Shown here: positions 1 through 9,006 of the stretch, piece by piece
Layout: every line of letters begins with the position of its first letter
Numbering within the stretch: position 1 is the stretch's first letter
DNA from: Nocardia nova NBRC 15556
GTDB taxonomy: Bacteria; Actinomycetota; Actinomycetes; Mycobacteriales; Mycobacteriaceae
DNA: 64,000 nt
Reading direction: 5' to 3'
Assembly (NCBI RefSeq): GCF_001613005.1
Contig: NZ_BDBN01000012.1
Location: forward strand, 28,853-92,852
Notes under the pieces: generated by a model
What the model was told of the DNA's origin: nothing
Database searches by the model: none
The model's input: the letters and a program-made list of their open reading frames with translations, nothing else
Made by a program: the position numbers and the translations under genes

Positions 1-508
1 CGAGCGAATTGATCGGGATGGCGTTCACCAGCAGCGGTCGCTGTCCGGGACCGGTCCAGTTCGCGGCGGGAATCAGCAGGGTCGCCGTGCCGAACGAGGG
101 CGCACCGGTTGCGCCGGTGGAGCGGAATTTCAGCTGCAGTGCGCGGGCGATCGGCACCACGGCCAGCGGCGCGGCCGTGGCCGTCACATCGCGCACCTCG
201 ATCGGATCGCCGGGACGCATGGCGTCGAGCCCGGCCGGCCACTGATCGAACAGCGGATCGCCGGCCGGCGGCGACAACACCGCCCGCCACAGTGCGGCGA
301 GTTCGGGCCGCAGCTGGGCATTGGGCGGCGACGGCGCGGGTGGCAGGTTCGGCGCCGGAATCGAACGATCGATCCACTGCTGCCATTCGGTCGAGTCCGT
401 GGGCGCCGGGCCGTCGTCCGCGCGACTCGCCGGCAGGCGAACCGTCATCGACACCAGCAGGGCACATGCCGCGAGCACGACGAGCAGCAGCGTCCGGGCT
501 CGTTTCAC
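1..508 (-). CDS. Secretory lipase family protein, N-terminal part (runs off the left edge)
   Basis: The protein starts at GTG 508 with a positively charged stretch and a hydrophobic core (KRARTLLLVVLAACALL), which is a signal peptide. After a proline-rich spacer comes the segment VRDVTATAAPLAVVPIARA followed by RSTGATGAPSFGTATLLIP, typical of the start of the secretory lipase (LIP, alpha/beta hydrolase) family of mycolata. It would be an exported esterase or lipase. The catalytic serine lies beyond the window. The start codon overlaps the stop of the upstream small gene (GTGA), so the two are probably translated together. Family is recognised from pattern, not from a search. Confidence 0.75.
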   Translation of the reverse strand, partial: MKRARTLLLVVLAACALLVSMTVRLPASRADDGPAPTDSTEWQQWIDRSIPAPNLPPAPSPPNAQLRPELAALWRAVLSPPAGDPLFDQWPAGLDAMRPGDPIEVRDVTATAAPLAVVPIARALQLKFRSTGATGAPSFGTATLLIPAANWTGPGQRPLLVNAIPINSL

Positions 509-732
509 AGCAACCTCCACAACAGATCGACCAGCCCCGTTCCGGGGCGGTAGTGACTGGAGCCGAGATCGGGTTCGAGATACCCGCTGGGCACCACGAT
601 ATCCCCGGCTGACGGCACCTGCGCGCAACTCACCGACGTGCCGCCGACAGCGTCGGCCACGACGATGCCGGCGCCGAGTACGACCGCCTGGACAATCCGC
701 CGGAAAGGTCTCCGTCTCACGCCGAAAATCAC
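505..732 (-). CDS. Small exported or membrane-anchored protein, function unknown
   Basis: A 75-residue protein starting at GTG 732 with an AAAGGGG ribosome site seven bases ahead. It has an arginine-rich start (RRRPFRR) and one hydrophobic segment (IVQAVVLGAGIVVADAVGG), so it is likely exported or membrane anchored. A cysteine sits at about residue 36, but not in a convincing lipobox. The stop overlaps the lipase start by four bases, so it should be in one operon with the lipase. I do not recognise the family. Its terminal GTGLVDLLWRLL is hydrophobic and could help anchor it. Confidence 0.6.
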   Translation of the reverse strand: MIFGVRRRPFRRIVQAVVLGAGIVVADAVGGTSVSCAQVPSAGDIVVPSGYLEPDLGSSHYRPGTGLVDLLWRLL

Positions 733-898
733 TGTGCCCCTTTATGAACGACCGCCCCGACGCACGCACACCATACGGTCGGCCGCGACGGCGCAGCGCG
801 CCTCCGGACGCGGTCGTTGATAACTCACGAAACCGGGCCGTCGATACCGGTGCCCGGCACAACGATTCGAGAAGCGAAAAGGTCGCGTTTCATCAAAT

Positions 899-911
899 GT
901 GCATGATGCAC
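899..911. promoter_or_regulatory. Perfect 13-base palindrome upstream of the MFS exporter gene
   Basis: GTGCATGATGCAC is a perfect inverted repeat around a central G, about 50 bases before the GTG start at 961. It lies in a locally AT-rich stretch (883-935). It is a candidate operator for the exporter gene or for both divergent units. No MarR or TetR gene is adjacent, so the binding protein is unknown. Confidence 0.4.
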
Positions 912-960
912 CTCATATGTATTATGCAAACGTCGGCTCGTGACATTCGAGGAGTAGGGC

Positions 961-3312
961 GTGGAGAAAGCACAAACCGCCGGGCGTTCCGGCGCGATAC
1001 TGGCGGTGCTGGCATTCGCCGGCATCGTCGTCTCGCTGACGCAGACGGTGGTCGTGCCGTTACTCGGCCAGCTGCCGCAGATCCTGCACACCAGCCCGGC
1101 CAATGCGACCTGGGTGGTCACCGTGAGCCTGCTGGCCTCCGCGGTCACCACACCGGTGTCGGGACGGCTGGGCGACCTCTACGGCAAACGCCTGGTGCTG
1201 CTCGGCTCCACCGTGCCGCTGCTGATCGGGTCGGTGATCTGCGCGGTGTCCTCCTCGCTGTGGCCGATGATCGTCGGGCGCGGCCTGCAGGGTATGAGCG
1301 CCGGCATCGTGCCCGTCGGTATCGCCGCGCTGCGCGATCTGCTGCCGCGCGAGCGCCTCGGATCGGGTATCGCGCTCATCAGCTCCTCACTCGGTATCGG
1401 CGGCGCGCTGGGTCTGCCGATGGCGGCCGCGGTCATCCAGTACTCCGACTGGCGAGTGCTGTTCTGGACGATGGCCGCGCTCGCGGCGGTGATCGGCGTC
1501 CTGATCTTCACCCTGATCCCCGCCGCCCCACCGAGTTCCGCCACGACCGGACGGTTCGACGTGCTCGGCGCCCTCGGCCTCGGCGTGGGCCTGGTGTGTT
1601 TGCTGCTCGCGGTGTCCAAGGGGTCGAGCTGGGGCTGGGGCAGCGGCCTGACCATCGGCTTGTTCGTCGCCGCCGTCGTCGTCCTGCTGCTGTGGGGCTG
1701 GTGGGAGCTGGCCGCGCGCAACCCCCTCGTCGACCTCCGGGTCACCGCGCGGCCGCAGGTGCTGCTGACCAATGCGTCCTCGATGGTCGTCGGCATGGCG
1801 ATGTACGCCCAGTCGCTGGTGGTGCCGCAGCTGCTGCAGCTGCCCAAGGCCACCGGATACGGCCTCGGGCAATCGATGATGGCCATGGGCCTGTGGATGG
1901 CACCGGCCGGACTCATGATGATGCTGGTCTCCCCCATCGGCGCCAAACTCTCCGCCCGCAGCGGGCCCAAGATCACCCTGATCGTCGGCTGCGTCATCAT
2001 CGCCGCCGGATACGGGTCCTCGATGGCGTTGATGGGCAGCGCCTGGGGCCTGCTGATCGTGACGCTGATCATCAACACCGGCGTGGGATTCGCCTACGGC
2101 GCCATGCCGGCCCTGGTGATGGCCGCGGTGCCGCAGTCGGAAACGGCCGCCGCCAACAGCTTCAACACGCTGGTGCGCGCGATCGGCACCTCGGTCGCTG
2201 CGGCCGTGGTCGGCGCGGTCCTGGCGCAGATGACGATCTCGCTCGGCGGGCATGCCGTGGCCAGCGAAAACGGATTCCGGGTCTCGCTGCTGATCGGATG
2301 CGGTGTGGCCGTGGCCGGCGCACTGGTGGCGACGTTCATTCCGGGGCACCGGACGGCCGCGATCGCCGCCACCGCCGCCGTGGATATGGATGCCGAGCAC
2401 AGCTCGCACCCGGCCGCGCACGTCGACGAGCCCGCGTCCGCGATCGGCGCGAACGCGGTGCAGCGCAACGACATCGGGCAGACCCTGCGCGAACCGGCGG
2501 TGTCCGGACCGGTCGCCTACGGTCGCGTCCACGACTCCCGCGGTGTGGCGCTGCCGAATGCGGTCCTGACCCTGATCTCGATGTCCGGCCGCCAGATCGG
2601 CCGGTCGCTGACGGATGCCGCGGGCTACTTCGAACTCACCGCCCCCGAACCCGGCTCCTTTGTATTGATCGCCTCGATCGACGGCCGCCGTCCGGACGCC
2701 TCCACCGTGCAGCTCGCGCACCATCCGGTGCCGTGCGATGTGGTGCTCACCGCGATGGCCGGACTGACCGGCACCGTCTCGCGCGATGACGACGGCACCG
2801 CCATTCCGGGTGCCCGGGTGTCGGCCCTCGACGCGCGCGGTGAGGTACTCGCCTCCGCGGCCACCGCCGACGACGGCGCGTTCGGCCTCGCGGAACTGCC
2901 CGAAGGCGATTTCACGATCGCGGTGAGCGCCAACGGCTTTCACCCGGCCGCCCTCCCGGTGCGAGCCGGTGGCAGCGAGACGCCGCGCCTCGACGTGTCG
3001 CTGCGCCCCTGCGCCCGCCTGCACGGCGTGGTGCGCGGACGCGACGGCCGCCCCCTGCCCGATGCCCTGGTCACCCTCACCGACTGGGACGGCACCGTGG
3101 TCGACACCATGGTCACCGGCCCCGACGGCGCCTACACCTTCGCCGACCTGCACGACGGCACCTACACGGTGGTGGCGAGCGGTTACGCACCCGTGCACAC
3201 TCCCGTGGTGGTCGGCGCCGACACCGAGGAGCTGAACGTCGAACTGGGGCACGGCAATTCGAGCGAACACGGATCCGCCGACCAGCTGGCAAGCCGGTAT
3301 TCGGGCAATTAG
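961..3312 (+). CDS. MFS multidrug exporter (DHA2-like) fused to three carboxypeptidase-regulatory-like repeats
   Basis: The first roughly 475 residues form a 14-helix drug/proton antiporter: WVVTVSLLASAVTTPVSGRL and GDLYGKR match the motif A region, and hydrophobic helices follow. After a linker, residues about 513 to 770 hold three tandem beta-sandwich repeats of the CarboxypepD_reg/Cna-B type. Each opens with a G-x-V turn (YGRVHDSRG, GTVSRDDDG, GVVRGRDG) and has the middle pattern T-D-A/D-G-F/Y-x-L/F. A 14-helix antiporter should keep both ends in the cytosol, which is odd for repeats usually found outside cells. The start is GTG 961, preceded by GAGGAG. Exporter role is secure; substrate unknown. 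Confidence 0.85.
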   Translation: MEKAQTAGRSGAILAVLAFAGIVVSLTQTVVVPLLGQLPQILHTSPANATWVVTVSLLASAVTTPVSGRLGDLYGKRLVLLGSTVPLLIGSVICAVSSSLWPMIVGRGLQGMSAGIVPVGIAALRDLLPRERLGSGIALISSSLGIGGALGLPMAAAVIQYSDWRVLFWTMAALAAVIGVLIFTLIPAAPPSSATTGRFDVLGALGLGVGLVCLLLAVSKGSSWGWGSGLTIGLFVAAVVVLLLWGWWELAARNPLVDLRVTARPQVLLTNASSMVVGMAMYAQSLVVPQLLQLPKATGYGLGQSMMAMGLWMAPAGLMMMLVSPIGAKLSARSGPKITLIVGCVIIAAGYGSSMALMGSAWGLLIVTLIINTGVGFAYGAMPALVMAAVPQSETAAANSFNTLVRAIGTSVAAAVVGAVLAQMTISLGGHAVASENGFRVSLLIGCGVAVAGALVATFIPGHRTAAIAATAAVDMDAEHSSHPAAHVDEPASAIGANAVQRNDIGQTLREPAVSGPVAYGRVHDSRGVALPNAVLTLISMSGRQIGRSLTDAAGYFELTAPEPGSFVLIASIDGRRPDASTVQLAHHPVPCDVVLTAMAGLTGTVSRDDDGTAIPGARVSALDARGEVLASAATADDGAFGLAELPEGDFTIAVSANGFHPAALPVRAGGSETPRLDVSLRPCARLHGVVRGRDGRPLPDALVTLTDWDGTVVDTMVTGPDGAYTFADLHDGTYTVVASGYAPVHTPVVVGADTEELNVELGHGNSSEHGSADQLASRYSGN

Positions 3313-3351
3313 TTCCCGTCCCCCGTTCTGTCGAACGGCCTCGGGCACGCG

Positions 3352-4212
3352 TCAGGGAAGAGTCGCGGTTCCACCGGGCACCGACCAGCTGGCCAGCATG
3401 CGCAGCGCCTGCTGCGACGGGCTGCCCGGCTCGGTCGTGTACAGGTACAGCGTCTGGTCGGAATCGCCAGGGAGCGTGAGAGTTTCGTACTCCACCGTGA
3501 GCTCGCCCGCCACCGGGTGACGCAGCCGCTTGGAGCCGTGCGTCCGCTGCAGCACCCGGTGCTCGGCCCACCATTGCCGAAATTCACCGGCGGCGGCGCT
3601 CAGCTCCTCGACCAGGGCGAGCCCGGCGCGATCCTCGGGGTTGTTGCCGACATCGAGGCGCAGGCTCTCGACCGCCGCACGGGCCTGCGTTTCCCAGTCG
3701 AGGAACAGCGCGCGCGGCTCGCTGCCCAGAAACATCCAGCGCACGTAGTTGCGCTCCCTGGCGGGCAGGGCGGCGAAGTCGGTGAACAGGGCGTGCGCCA
3801 TCCAGTTGCTCGCCAGCACGTCGGCCCGGCGGCCGAGGACGAGAGCGGGCACCGCGTCGAGGGAGTCGAGCAGCTGGTACAGGCCGGGGCGAACGCGCTG
3901 CACCGGCACGCTGCGCCGGGCGATACCGCTCGGACGGCCGATCAGCTGCCCGAGGTATTCGCGCCCCGCGGCGTCGAGGTCGAGCGCGCGGGCGATGGCG
4001 TCCACCACGCCGACCGACGGTGTGATCCGCCGGCCCTGCTCGAGCCGGGTGTAGTAGTCGGCGGACACGCCCGCGAGCCGCGCGACCTCCTCGCGGCGCA
4101 AGCCGGGGACCCGGCGCACGCGGTTGTCGGCGGGGAGCCCGGCGCGGGCGGGATCGATCTGGGCGCGGGCGCGGCGCAGGAAGTCGGCCAGCTCCCGATT
4201 GGGCTCGCTCAT
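3352..4212 (-). CDS. Helix-turn-helix regulator with MmyB-like ligand domain
   Basis: A 286-residue XRE-type regulator. Residues about 5-80 hold the helix-turn-helix, with the hallmark RRVPGLRREEVARLAGVS and YYTRLEQGR. Residues about 100-270 match the MmyB-like, PAS-related ligand domain (PALVLGRRADVLASNWMA). Members of this family usually control a neighbouring oxidoreductase gene. Here a short-chain dehydrogenase lies divergently 170 bases away, so it probably regulates that gene and itself from the shared intergenic region. The inducer is unknown. A second regulator of the same family lies at 33842-34678. Confidence 0.88.
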   Translation of the reverse strand: MSEPNRELADFLRRARAQIDPARAGLPADNRVRRVPGLRREEVARLAGVSADYYTRLEQGRRITPSVGVVDAIARALDLDAAGREYLGQLIGRPSGIARRSVPVQRVRPGLYQLLDSLDAVPALVLGRRADVLASNWMAHALFTDFAALPARERNYVRWMFLGSEPRALFLDWETQARAAVESLRLDVGNNPEDRAGLALVEELSAAAGEFRQWWAEHRVLQRTHGSKRLRHPVAGELTVEYETLTLPGDSDQTLYLYTTEPGSPSQQALRMLASWSVPGGTATLP

Positions 4213-4382
4213 ACGTCCAGTGTCGCCGGAACCCGCCCGCGCTGCCTGGGTCGCCGCGTCCTACGTTCCGCCGTCCCAGGCCGAAGCGGGCCGGTTATAC
4301 CGCCTCGACCAGCGGATACGGCGGCCAGACTGGGATCACCGGACCTCGGAGGGAGGTCCGCGAAACCCGAAGGAACGCAACG

Positions 4383-5222
4383 ATGACCGCACCCGCAACC
4401 TGGTTCGTGACCGGCGCCTCCCGCGGCCTGGGCCTGGAACTGGTGAAGCAGTTGCTCGCCCGCGGCGAGAACGTCGCCGCCACCACCCGCTCGGCCGAGC
4501 GGCTGCTCGCCGCACTCGACGGCATCGACATCGCCCGACTGCTCCCGCTCACCGTCGACCTCGCCGACGAGAGCCAGGTGAGCGCCGCCGGGCGGCACAC
4601 GCTGGACCGCTTCGGCAGTGTCGATGTCGTGGTGAACAATGCCGGCTACGGCTACCTCTCCGCAGTCGAGGAAGTGTCCGACGCCGACGCCCGGCGCATG
4701 TTCGACATCCAGGTCTTCGGCGTCTGGAACGTGCTGCGGGCACTGCTGCCGCACCTGCGCACCCGCGCTCGGGGACACGTCGTGAACATCTCCTCGGTGC
4801 TGGGCATCACCACGGTGCCGGGCTGGGGCCTCTATTCGGCCGGCAAGTTCGCGCTGGAGGGACTGACCGAAGCCCTGGCGGGCGAGGTCGCCGAGCACGG
4901 CATCCGGGTCACTCTGGTGGAGCCGGGCTACTTCCGTACCGATTTCCTCACCACCGATTCGCTGGCCCTGCCCGCTGCCACCACCGACGGCTACGAGTCC
5001 ATCCGGCGGATGACCAGCGAGCACCTCGCGATGCAGGGCACCCAGCTCGGTGATCCGGTGCGCGGCGCAGCCGCGATCCTCGCGCTCGTCGACCGCGGCG
5101 ACGGACCGCTGCGGCAACTGCTCGGCTCCGATGCCCGCGCCTACGCGACGGCGAAGGTGGAGGCGCTGCGCGCGGATATCGAAGCAGGCGCGGAGCTGGC
5201 GCTCAGCACCGATACCCGATAG
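4383..5222 (+). CDS. Short-chain dehydrogenase/reductase
   Basis: A 279-residue classical SDR with the cofactor motif TGASRGLG near the N-terminus, NNAGYGYL in the middle, a catalytic serine in NISSVLG and the YSAGK active-site pair. The length and C-terminal region fit the group annotated as SDR oxidoreductases paired with MmyB-type regulators. It is expected to act in the cytosol with NAD(P) on an unknown carbonyl or alcohol. The ATG at 4383 follows AAGGAA. It is divergent from the helix-turn-helix regulator at 3352-4212. Confidence 0.88.
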   Translation: MTAPATWFVTGASRGLGLELVKQLLARGENVAATTRSAERLLAALDGIDIARLLPLTVDLADESQVSAAGRHTLDRFGSVDVVVNNAGYGYLSAVEEVSDADARRMFDIQVFGVWNVLRALLPHLRTRARGHVVNISSVLGITTVPGWGLYSAGKFALEGLTEALAGEVAEHGIRVTLVEPGYFRTDFLTTDSLALPAATTDGYESIRRMTSEHLAMQGTQLGDPVRGAAAILALVDRGDGPLRQLLGSDARAYATAKVEALRADIEAGAELALSTDTR

Positions 5223-5230
5223 TCGGACCC

Positions 5231-6001
5231 CTAGCTGCGCAGCGCGGTGTGCAGCCGGGCCGTGGCGACGGCTCGGCGGCCGTCGCCGGTGGGTAGCAAT
5301 TCCAGTGCGCGCTCGTGGATTTCGATATCGTCCGGCATGCGTTCGCCCAACGCCAGCGCATGGCCGGCATCGCCACCGGCCAGGACCGCCGTGCGGACAG
5401 CGACGTCGAGATGTTCCCGCCATTCCACGATGCCGGGCGTCTCCGAATCCGGAAGCAGCGGACCGCGATACAGCCGCAGCGCCGCATCGGTATCTCCGGC
5501 GTCCAGCGCGGTGAGCAGATCGGCCGCGTCGCAGCGAATCGGCGCGGTCAGCCGGTAGACGCGGTTGGCGATGGCCGCGTCGGTGGCGCGGCGCAGATGT
5601 GAGACGTCCGCCTCGAGGGTACTCGACACCACTGGGCGGTCGCCGTAGATCGCGTAGTGCAGGCGTTCCGGGGTGAAGCCGCCGGGTTCGAGGGCGAGCA
5701 AGGTGAGGATTTCGATCTGCCTGGGGCGCAGGCGAATCGGAGTGCCGTCCCGGGTGGCGCGTGCGGCGCCGAGACAGCTCAGCCGCAGGCCGGTCGCGGG
5801 CGGGGCGAGGGTGCGCAGACGATTCTCGATCGCGGTCACCAGCGATTGCACGGTCGCCATCGCCAGCGGATGGGTGCGATCCCAGGTCGAGGACAGATCC
5901 AGGGAACCGAGCCGGCGGCCGTCGGCGCCGTGCACGGGCGCGCAGTAGCAGACCCAGCCGTGCAGTGCGGCCACCAGATGTTCGGCGGAGAACACGCGGT
6001 G
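5231..6001 (-). pseudogene. GAF-type transcriptional regulator, N-terminal part missing
   Basis: Reading leftward from 6001, the protein begins abruptly inside a GAF domain (HRVFSAEHLVAALHGWVC) and continues through a winged-helix part (RLRPRQIEILTLLALEPGG) and the C-terminal tail (LYRGPLLPDSETPG) to a normal stop at 5231. Actinobacterial regulators of this kind are normally about 400 residues, so roughly the first 130 to 150 are absent. No start codon with a ribosome site lies at the break. The break coincides with a homologous gene piece facing the other way (6001-6462). Confidence 0.72.
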
Positions 6002-6462
6002 GGGCGCCGGGGCTGGGCCTGTGCATCGCCGAACCGCTGGCCGAGGGCTGGCTGCTGCGTCCCACGACCGGCGACACCAGCATCCGCATGACCCTCGACC
6101 TGTCCGGCGCACCGGTGGTCCGCAGCACCGGCGGCGAATCCGATTGGTACACACCCCTTTCCCAGCGGCACGCGGAGATCCTGCTGCTCCTGCACCGGCA
6201 CGGCCGCCGCGGCATGTCGGTCACCGAACTCAGCACGGCGGTCCACGGCGACCCCGACCACGCGGTGGCGATCCGCGCGGAACTGTCGCGGCTGCGCCGC
6301 ATTCTCGGTTCGGTGATCGAAAGCCGGCCCTACCGGATCTCGGCGGCGGTGGAATTCACTCTCGAACTGGGCGATTGCGACACGCTCGCCGACTACGCGG
6401 TCCTCCGCGAGGAGAGTGCGCCGCCCGAAAATGACGAGTTTCGGAGGCGCCCCCACGGGTAA
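6001..6462 (+). pseudogene. Second GAF-type regulator fragment, fused head to head with the first
   Basis: From 6001 rightward the frame reads GLGLCIAEPLAEGWLLRP, then LSQRHAEILLLLHRHGRRG and RAELSRLRRILGSVIESRPY, which is the region around the winged helix of the same regulator family as 5231-6001. It lacks the GAF domain before it and the last 80 or so residues after it. The two pieces overlap in content, since both carry the winged helix, so they are two paralogues, not halves of one gene. No start codon or ribosome site supports expression. Confidence 0.68.
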
Positions 6463-6542
6463 GGTCCGAGTATGCGCAGGACGCACTCGTCCGCGGCTGC
6501 CGATCACCGCGCGGGCCCGGCTGCCGGGGTGAGAGCACTCGA

Positions 6543-7331
6543 ATGCGATTCGCCATGAGTACCGTTCCGCCCATCTGCTGGGAGCCGACGGAAATCGATC
6601 GCTGTGTGGTGCTCGACCCCGATATCACGCTCGACGCGGTGACGTACCGCCGATTCACCGACGACCTCGTGAAGTTCGTCGTCGAACAGCCCCGCGCGGT
6701 CATCGTCCGCGTCGACCGCATGACCATCGCCACCGAAACCGCCCTCACCGCGTTCACCAGCGCCCGGCTGCGCACCGCGAACTGGCCGGGCGTGCCGATT
6801 CTCCTCGTCGCCGAGGACACCGAACTACGCCGCCGGCTCGGACGCAGCGCGATCCGCCGGTTCCTCGCGGTGCAGCCGAGCGTCGCCGCCGCCGTCGCCG
6901 CCTCGGGCGAACCGCCGATCCGCCGCCGGGCCGCCATGACCATGACGCTCTCCCCGGTCACCGGGCATCGAGCGCGCCGGCTCATCGACGACATCTGCGC
7001 CGAATGGGACATCGCCGAGATCAGCGAGGCCGCGCAGATCATCGCCACCGAATTCATCGACAACGCCGATCTGCACGGCCACTTCACCGGCGTGCCCGAT
7101 ATCGACGTGCGGCTGGAATATCGCGAAGATCTGTTCACCATCGCGGTCGCCGACCCCGACCCCCGCGAAGCGGTGCTCCGCGAACCGGGACCAGGTTCCG
7201 TCGGGCGCCGACTGCACGGCCTGCACATCGTGGCGGAGCTGGCCTCGGCCTGGGGATGCGCGCCGCGGTGGCCGACCGGCAAGGTGGTGTGGGCGACGCT
7301 GGCGACCGCGCGGAACCGGCAGGTCAGCTGA
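6543..7331 (+). CDS. STAS domain plus RsbW-like ATPase domain switch protein
   Basis: A 262-residue protein. Residues 1-120 look like a STAS (anti-sigma antagonist) fold (CVVLDPDITLDAVTYRRF, and PRAVIVRVDRMTIATETAL). Residues about 135-255 look like an RsbW-type GHKL ATPase domain, with the N-box IIATEFIDNADLHG and the later GRRLHGLHIVAELASAWG. Antagonist and kinase-like domains in one chain suggest a sigma-factor partner switch, but no sigma factor is adjacent. The start may be 6543 or the second ATG at 6555; neither has a strong ribosome site. Confidence 0.75.
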   Translation: MRFAMSTVPPICWEPTEIDRCVVLDPDITLDAVTYRRFTDDLVKFVVEQPRAVIVRVDRMTIATETALTAFTSARLRTANWPGVPILLVAEDTELRRRLGRSAIRRFLAVQPSVAAAVAASGEPPIRRRAAMTMTLSPVTGHRARRLIDDICAEWDIAEISEAAQIIATEFIDNADLHGHFTGVPDIDVRLEYREDLFTIAVADPDPREAVLREPGPGSVGRRLHGLHIVAELASAWGCAPRWPTGKVVWATLATARNRQVS

Positions 7332-7659
7332 CCGCGGCCCCGAGCCCGGTTGCGGCTCCCTTGGCTCGGAAACGTCTCTCCTGCAAGCGGATTCGAATAC
7401 GGCCCCGTTCGCCACGCTATCCCTGCACCTGAAGCGGACCGACCTTCCTTTTCAACAGAGAACCGGTCCCGGGTGGTCGTCCGAGCAGCTGAGTGAGGGC
7501 CTCGACGACGCCTGTTCACCGCATACCCGGCGAGTGCGAATCGAACCTTTTCCCACCGGCCGCGCCGGAATACCTCGCCGCCCGCGGGGTAGGGCGTCCA
7601 GTGACCGGCCCAGCGCCCGCCACGAACACCACATCCGACCCCGCTATCGAGGAGTGAAC
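7332..7659. other. Intergenic stretch without a convincing gene
   Basis: This 328-base gap separates the STAS/ATPase gene from the alcohol dehydrogenase gene. The dehydrogenase frame stays open through part of it, but the translated extension is unlike the family and the ribosome site GAGGAG stands just before 7660. I see only a weak six-base inverted pair (CGAGCC and GGCTCG) near 7342-7369, and no clear promoter or RNA. Confidence 0.5.
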
Positions 7660-8868
7660 GTGAAAGCAGTTGTCTGGCACGGTGTCGGCGATATCCGTCT
7701 CGACGTCGTCGACGATCCGAAGATCCAAGAGCCCACCGACGCCATCGTGCAGATCACCTCGTCCGCGATCTGCGGTACCGATCTGCATCTGGTGCGCGGC
7801 ACGATGCCCGGCATGGTGCCCGGCACCGTCCTCGGCCACGAGGCCGTCGGCACGGTCGTCGACACCGGTGCGGCGGTACGCGGATTCGCGCCGGGCGATC
7901 GCGTGGTCGTGTGCTCCACGGTGTCGTGCGGGCACTGTGCCTACTGCCGCAGCGGCTATACCGCCCAATGCGATACGGCCAATCCGAACGGCCCCCTGGC
8001 CGGCACCAGCTTCTTCGGCGGACCGGAGACCACGGGACCGGTCGACGGCCTGCAGGCCGAGTACGCACGCATCCCGTATGCGAACAACACCCTGGTCAAG
8101 GTGCCCGAGGGCGTCTCCGACGACCAGGCGATCATGGTCTCCGACGTGTTGCCGACCGGCTGGTTCGGCGCCCGGCTCGCTCAGGTCAGCGAGGGCGACA
8201 CCGTTCTGGTCCTCGGCGCGGGTGTCGTCGGGCAGTGCGCGATCGCCTCGGCCTTTCGCCAGGGCGCGGGCCGGGTGCTCGTCGTCGACGGGATCGCCGA
8301 CCGGCTCGAAACCGCACGCGCCCAGAACGCCGAACCGATCGACTTCCACCGGGAGGATCCGGTCGAGGTGACGCGCGAGCTGACCGGCGGGATCGGCGCC
8401 GATCGCGTCATCGACGCGGTCGGAGTAGACGCCCAACGGCCCGAGCAGGGACCGGCGGCAGACCACCTGCCGGTCGAGACCGACGTCTTCGAGGAAGAAC
8501 GCCGCCTCGCCGCACCCGAAGGCAATATCGATTCCGGTCAGTGGCTGGTCGGCGACGCACCGAGCCTGGCGGGGCGCTGGGCGGTGCAGGCGGTCGCGAA
8601 GGCCGGGTCGGTCGGTGTGATCGGCGTGTATCCGCCCACCTTCGACCGGTTCCCCCTCGGGGTCGTCGTGAACCGCAATCTGACCGTGCAGGGCGGAAAT
8701 TGCAACCACCACCGTTACGTGCCCGGTCTGCTCGACAAGGTGGGACGTGGCGATCTCGATCCCACCCGGTTCATCACCCAGCACGCCGAACCGCAGTCGA
8801 TGATCGATGCCTACGAGGCCTTCGATCTCCGGCGGACCGGCTGGCTGAAAACCGTGGTGCCGATGTAG
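7660..8868 (+). CDS. Zinc-dependent alcohol dehydrogenase (formaldehyde dehydrogenase-like)
   Basis: A 402-residue medium-chain dehydrogenase. It shows the catalytic zinc region ICGTDLHLVRG and GHEAVGTVVDTG, the structural zinc cysteines (SCGHCAYCRSGYTAQC), and the nucleotide-binding VLVLGAGVVGQ. The insertion with VDAQRPEQGPAADH and the ending NCNHHRYVPGLLDKVGRG are typical of glutathione-independent formaldehyde dehydrogenase-like enzymes, which are longer than ordinary alcohol dehydrogenases. The exact substrate cannot be told. GTG 7660 is chosen because GAGGAG precedes it and the family begins MKAVVWHG. Confidence 0.9.
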   Translation: MKAVVWHGVGDIRLDVVDDPKIQEPTDAIVQITSSAICGTDLHLVRGTMPGMVPGTVLGHEAVGTVVDTGAAVRGFAPGDRVVVCSTVSCGHCAYCRSGYTAQCDTANPNGPLAGTSFFGGPETTGPVDGLQAEYARIPYANNTLVKVPEGVSDDQAIMVSDVLPTGWFGARLAQVSEGDTVLVLGAGVVGQCAIASAFRQGAGRVLVVDGIADRLETARAQNAEPIDFHREDPVEVTRELTGGIGADRVIDAVGVDAQRPEQGPAADHLPVETDVFEEERRLAAPEGNIDSGQWLVGDAPSLAGRWAVQAVAKAGSVGVIGVYPPTFDRFPLGVVVNRNLTVQGGNCNHHRYVPGLLDKVGRGDLDPTRFITQHAEPQSMIDAYEAFDLRRTGWLKTVVPM

Positions 8869-9006
8869 GTCTGTCCGCCTGATCATCTCCGGCTGCCCCC
8901 GCGCCGGCGCGAAGCGCGGGTGGCTAATGTACGGACAGCTCGTGAGAACCCCCGGTTCACCAACCGAGAGGGCACGGGCGATATCAGGCATCGAGAAAGA
9001 AGAATC

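Noticed and set aside
321..2789. A long plus-strand frame crossing the lipase and MFS region
   Set aside because: It is arginine/proline-rich, crosses a divergent promoter region, and conflicts with two well-supported genes.
7342..7369. Hairpin CGAGCC/GGCTCG as terminator after the STAS/ATPase gene
   Set aside because: Only six pairs over a long loop and no T tract; expected by chance at this GC content.
7534..7659. A 42-residue N-terminal extension of the alcohol dehydrogenase
   Set aside because: The extension does not resemble the family start, and GAGGAG stands directly before GTG 7660.
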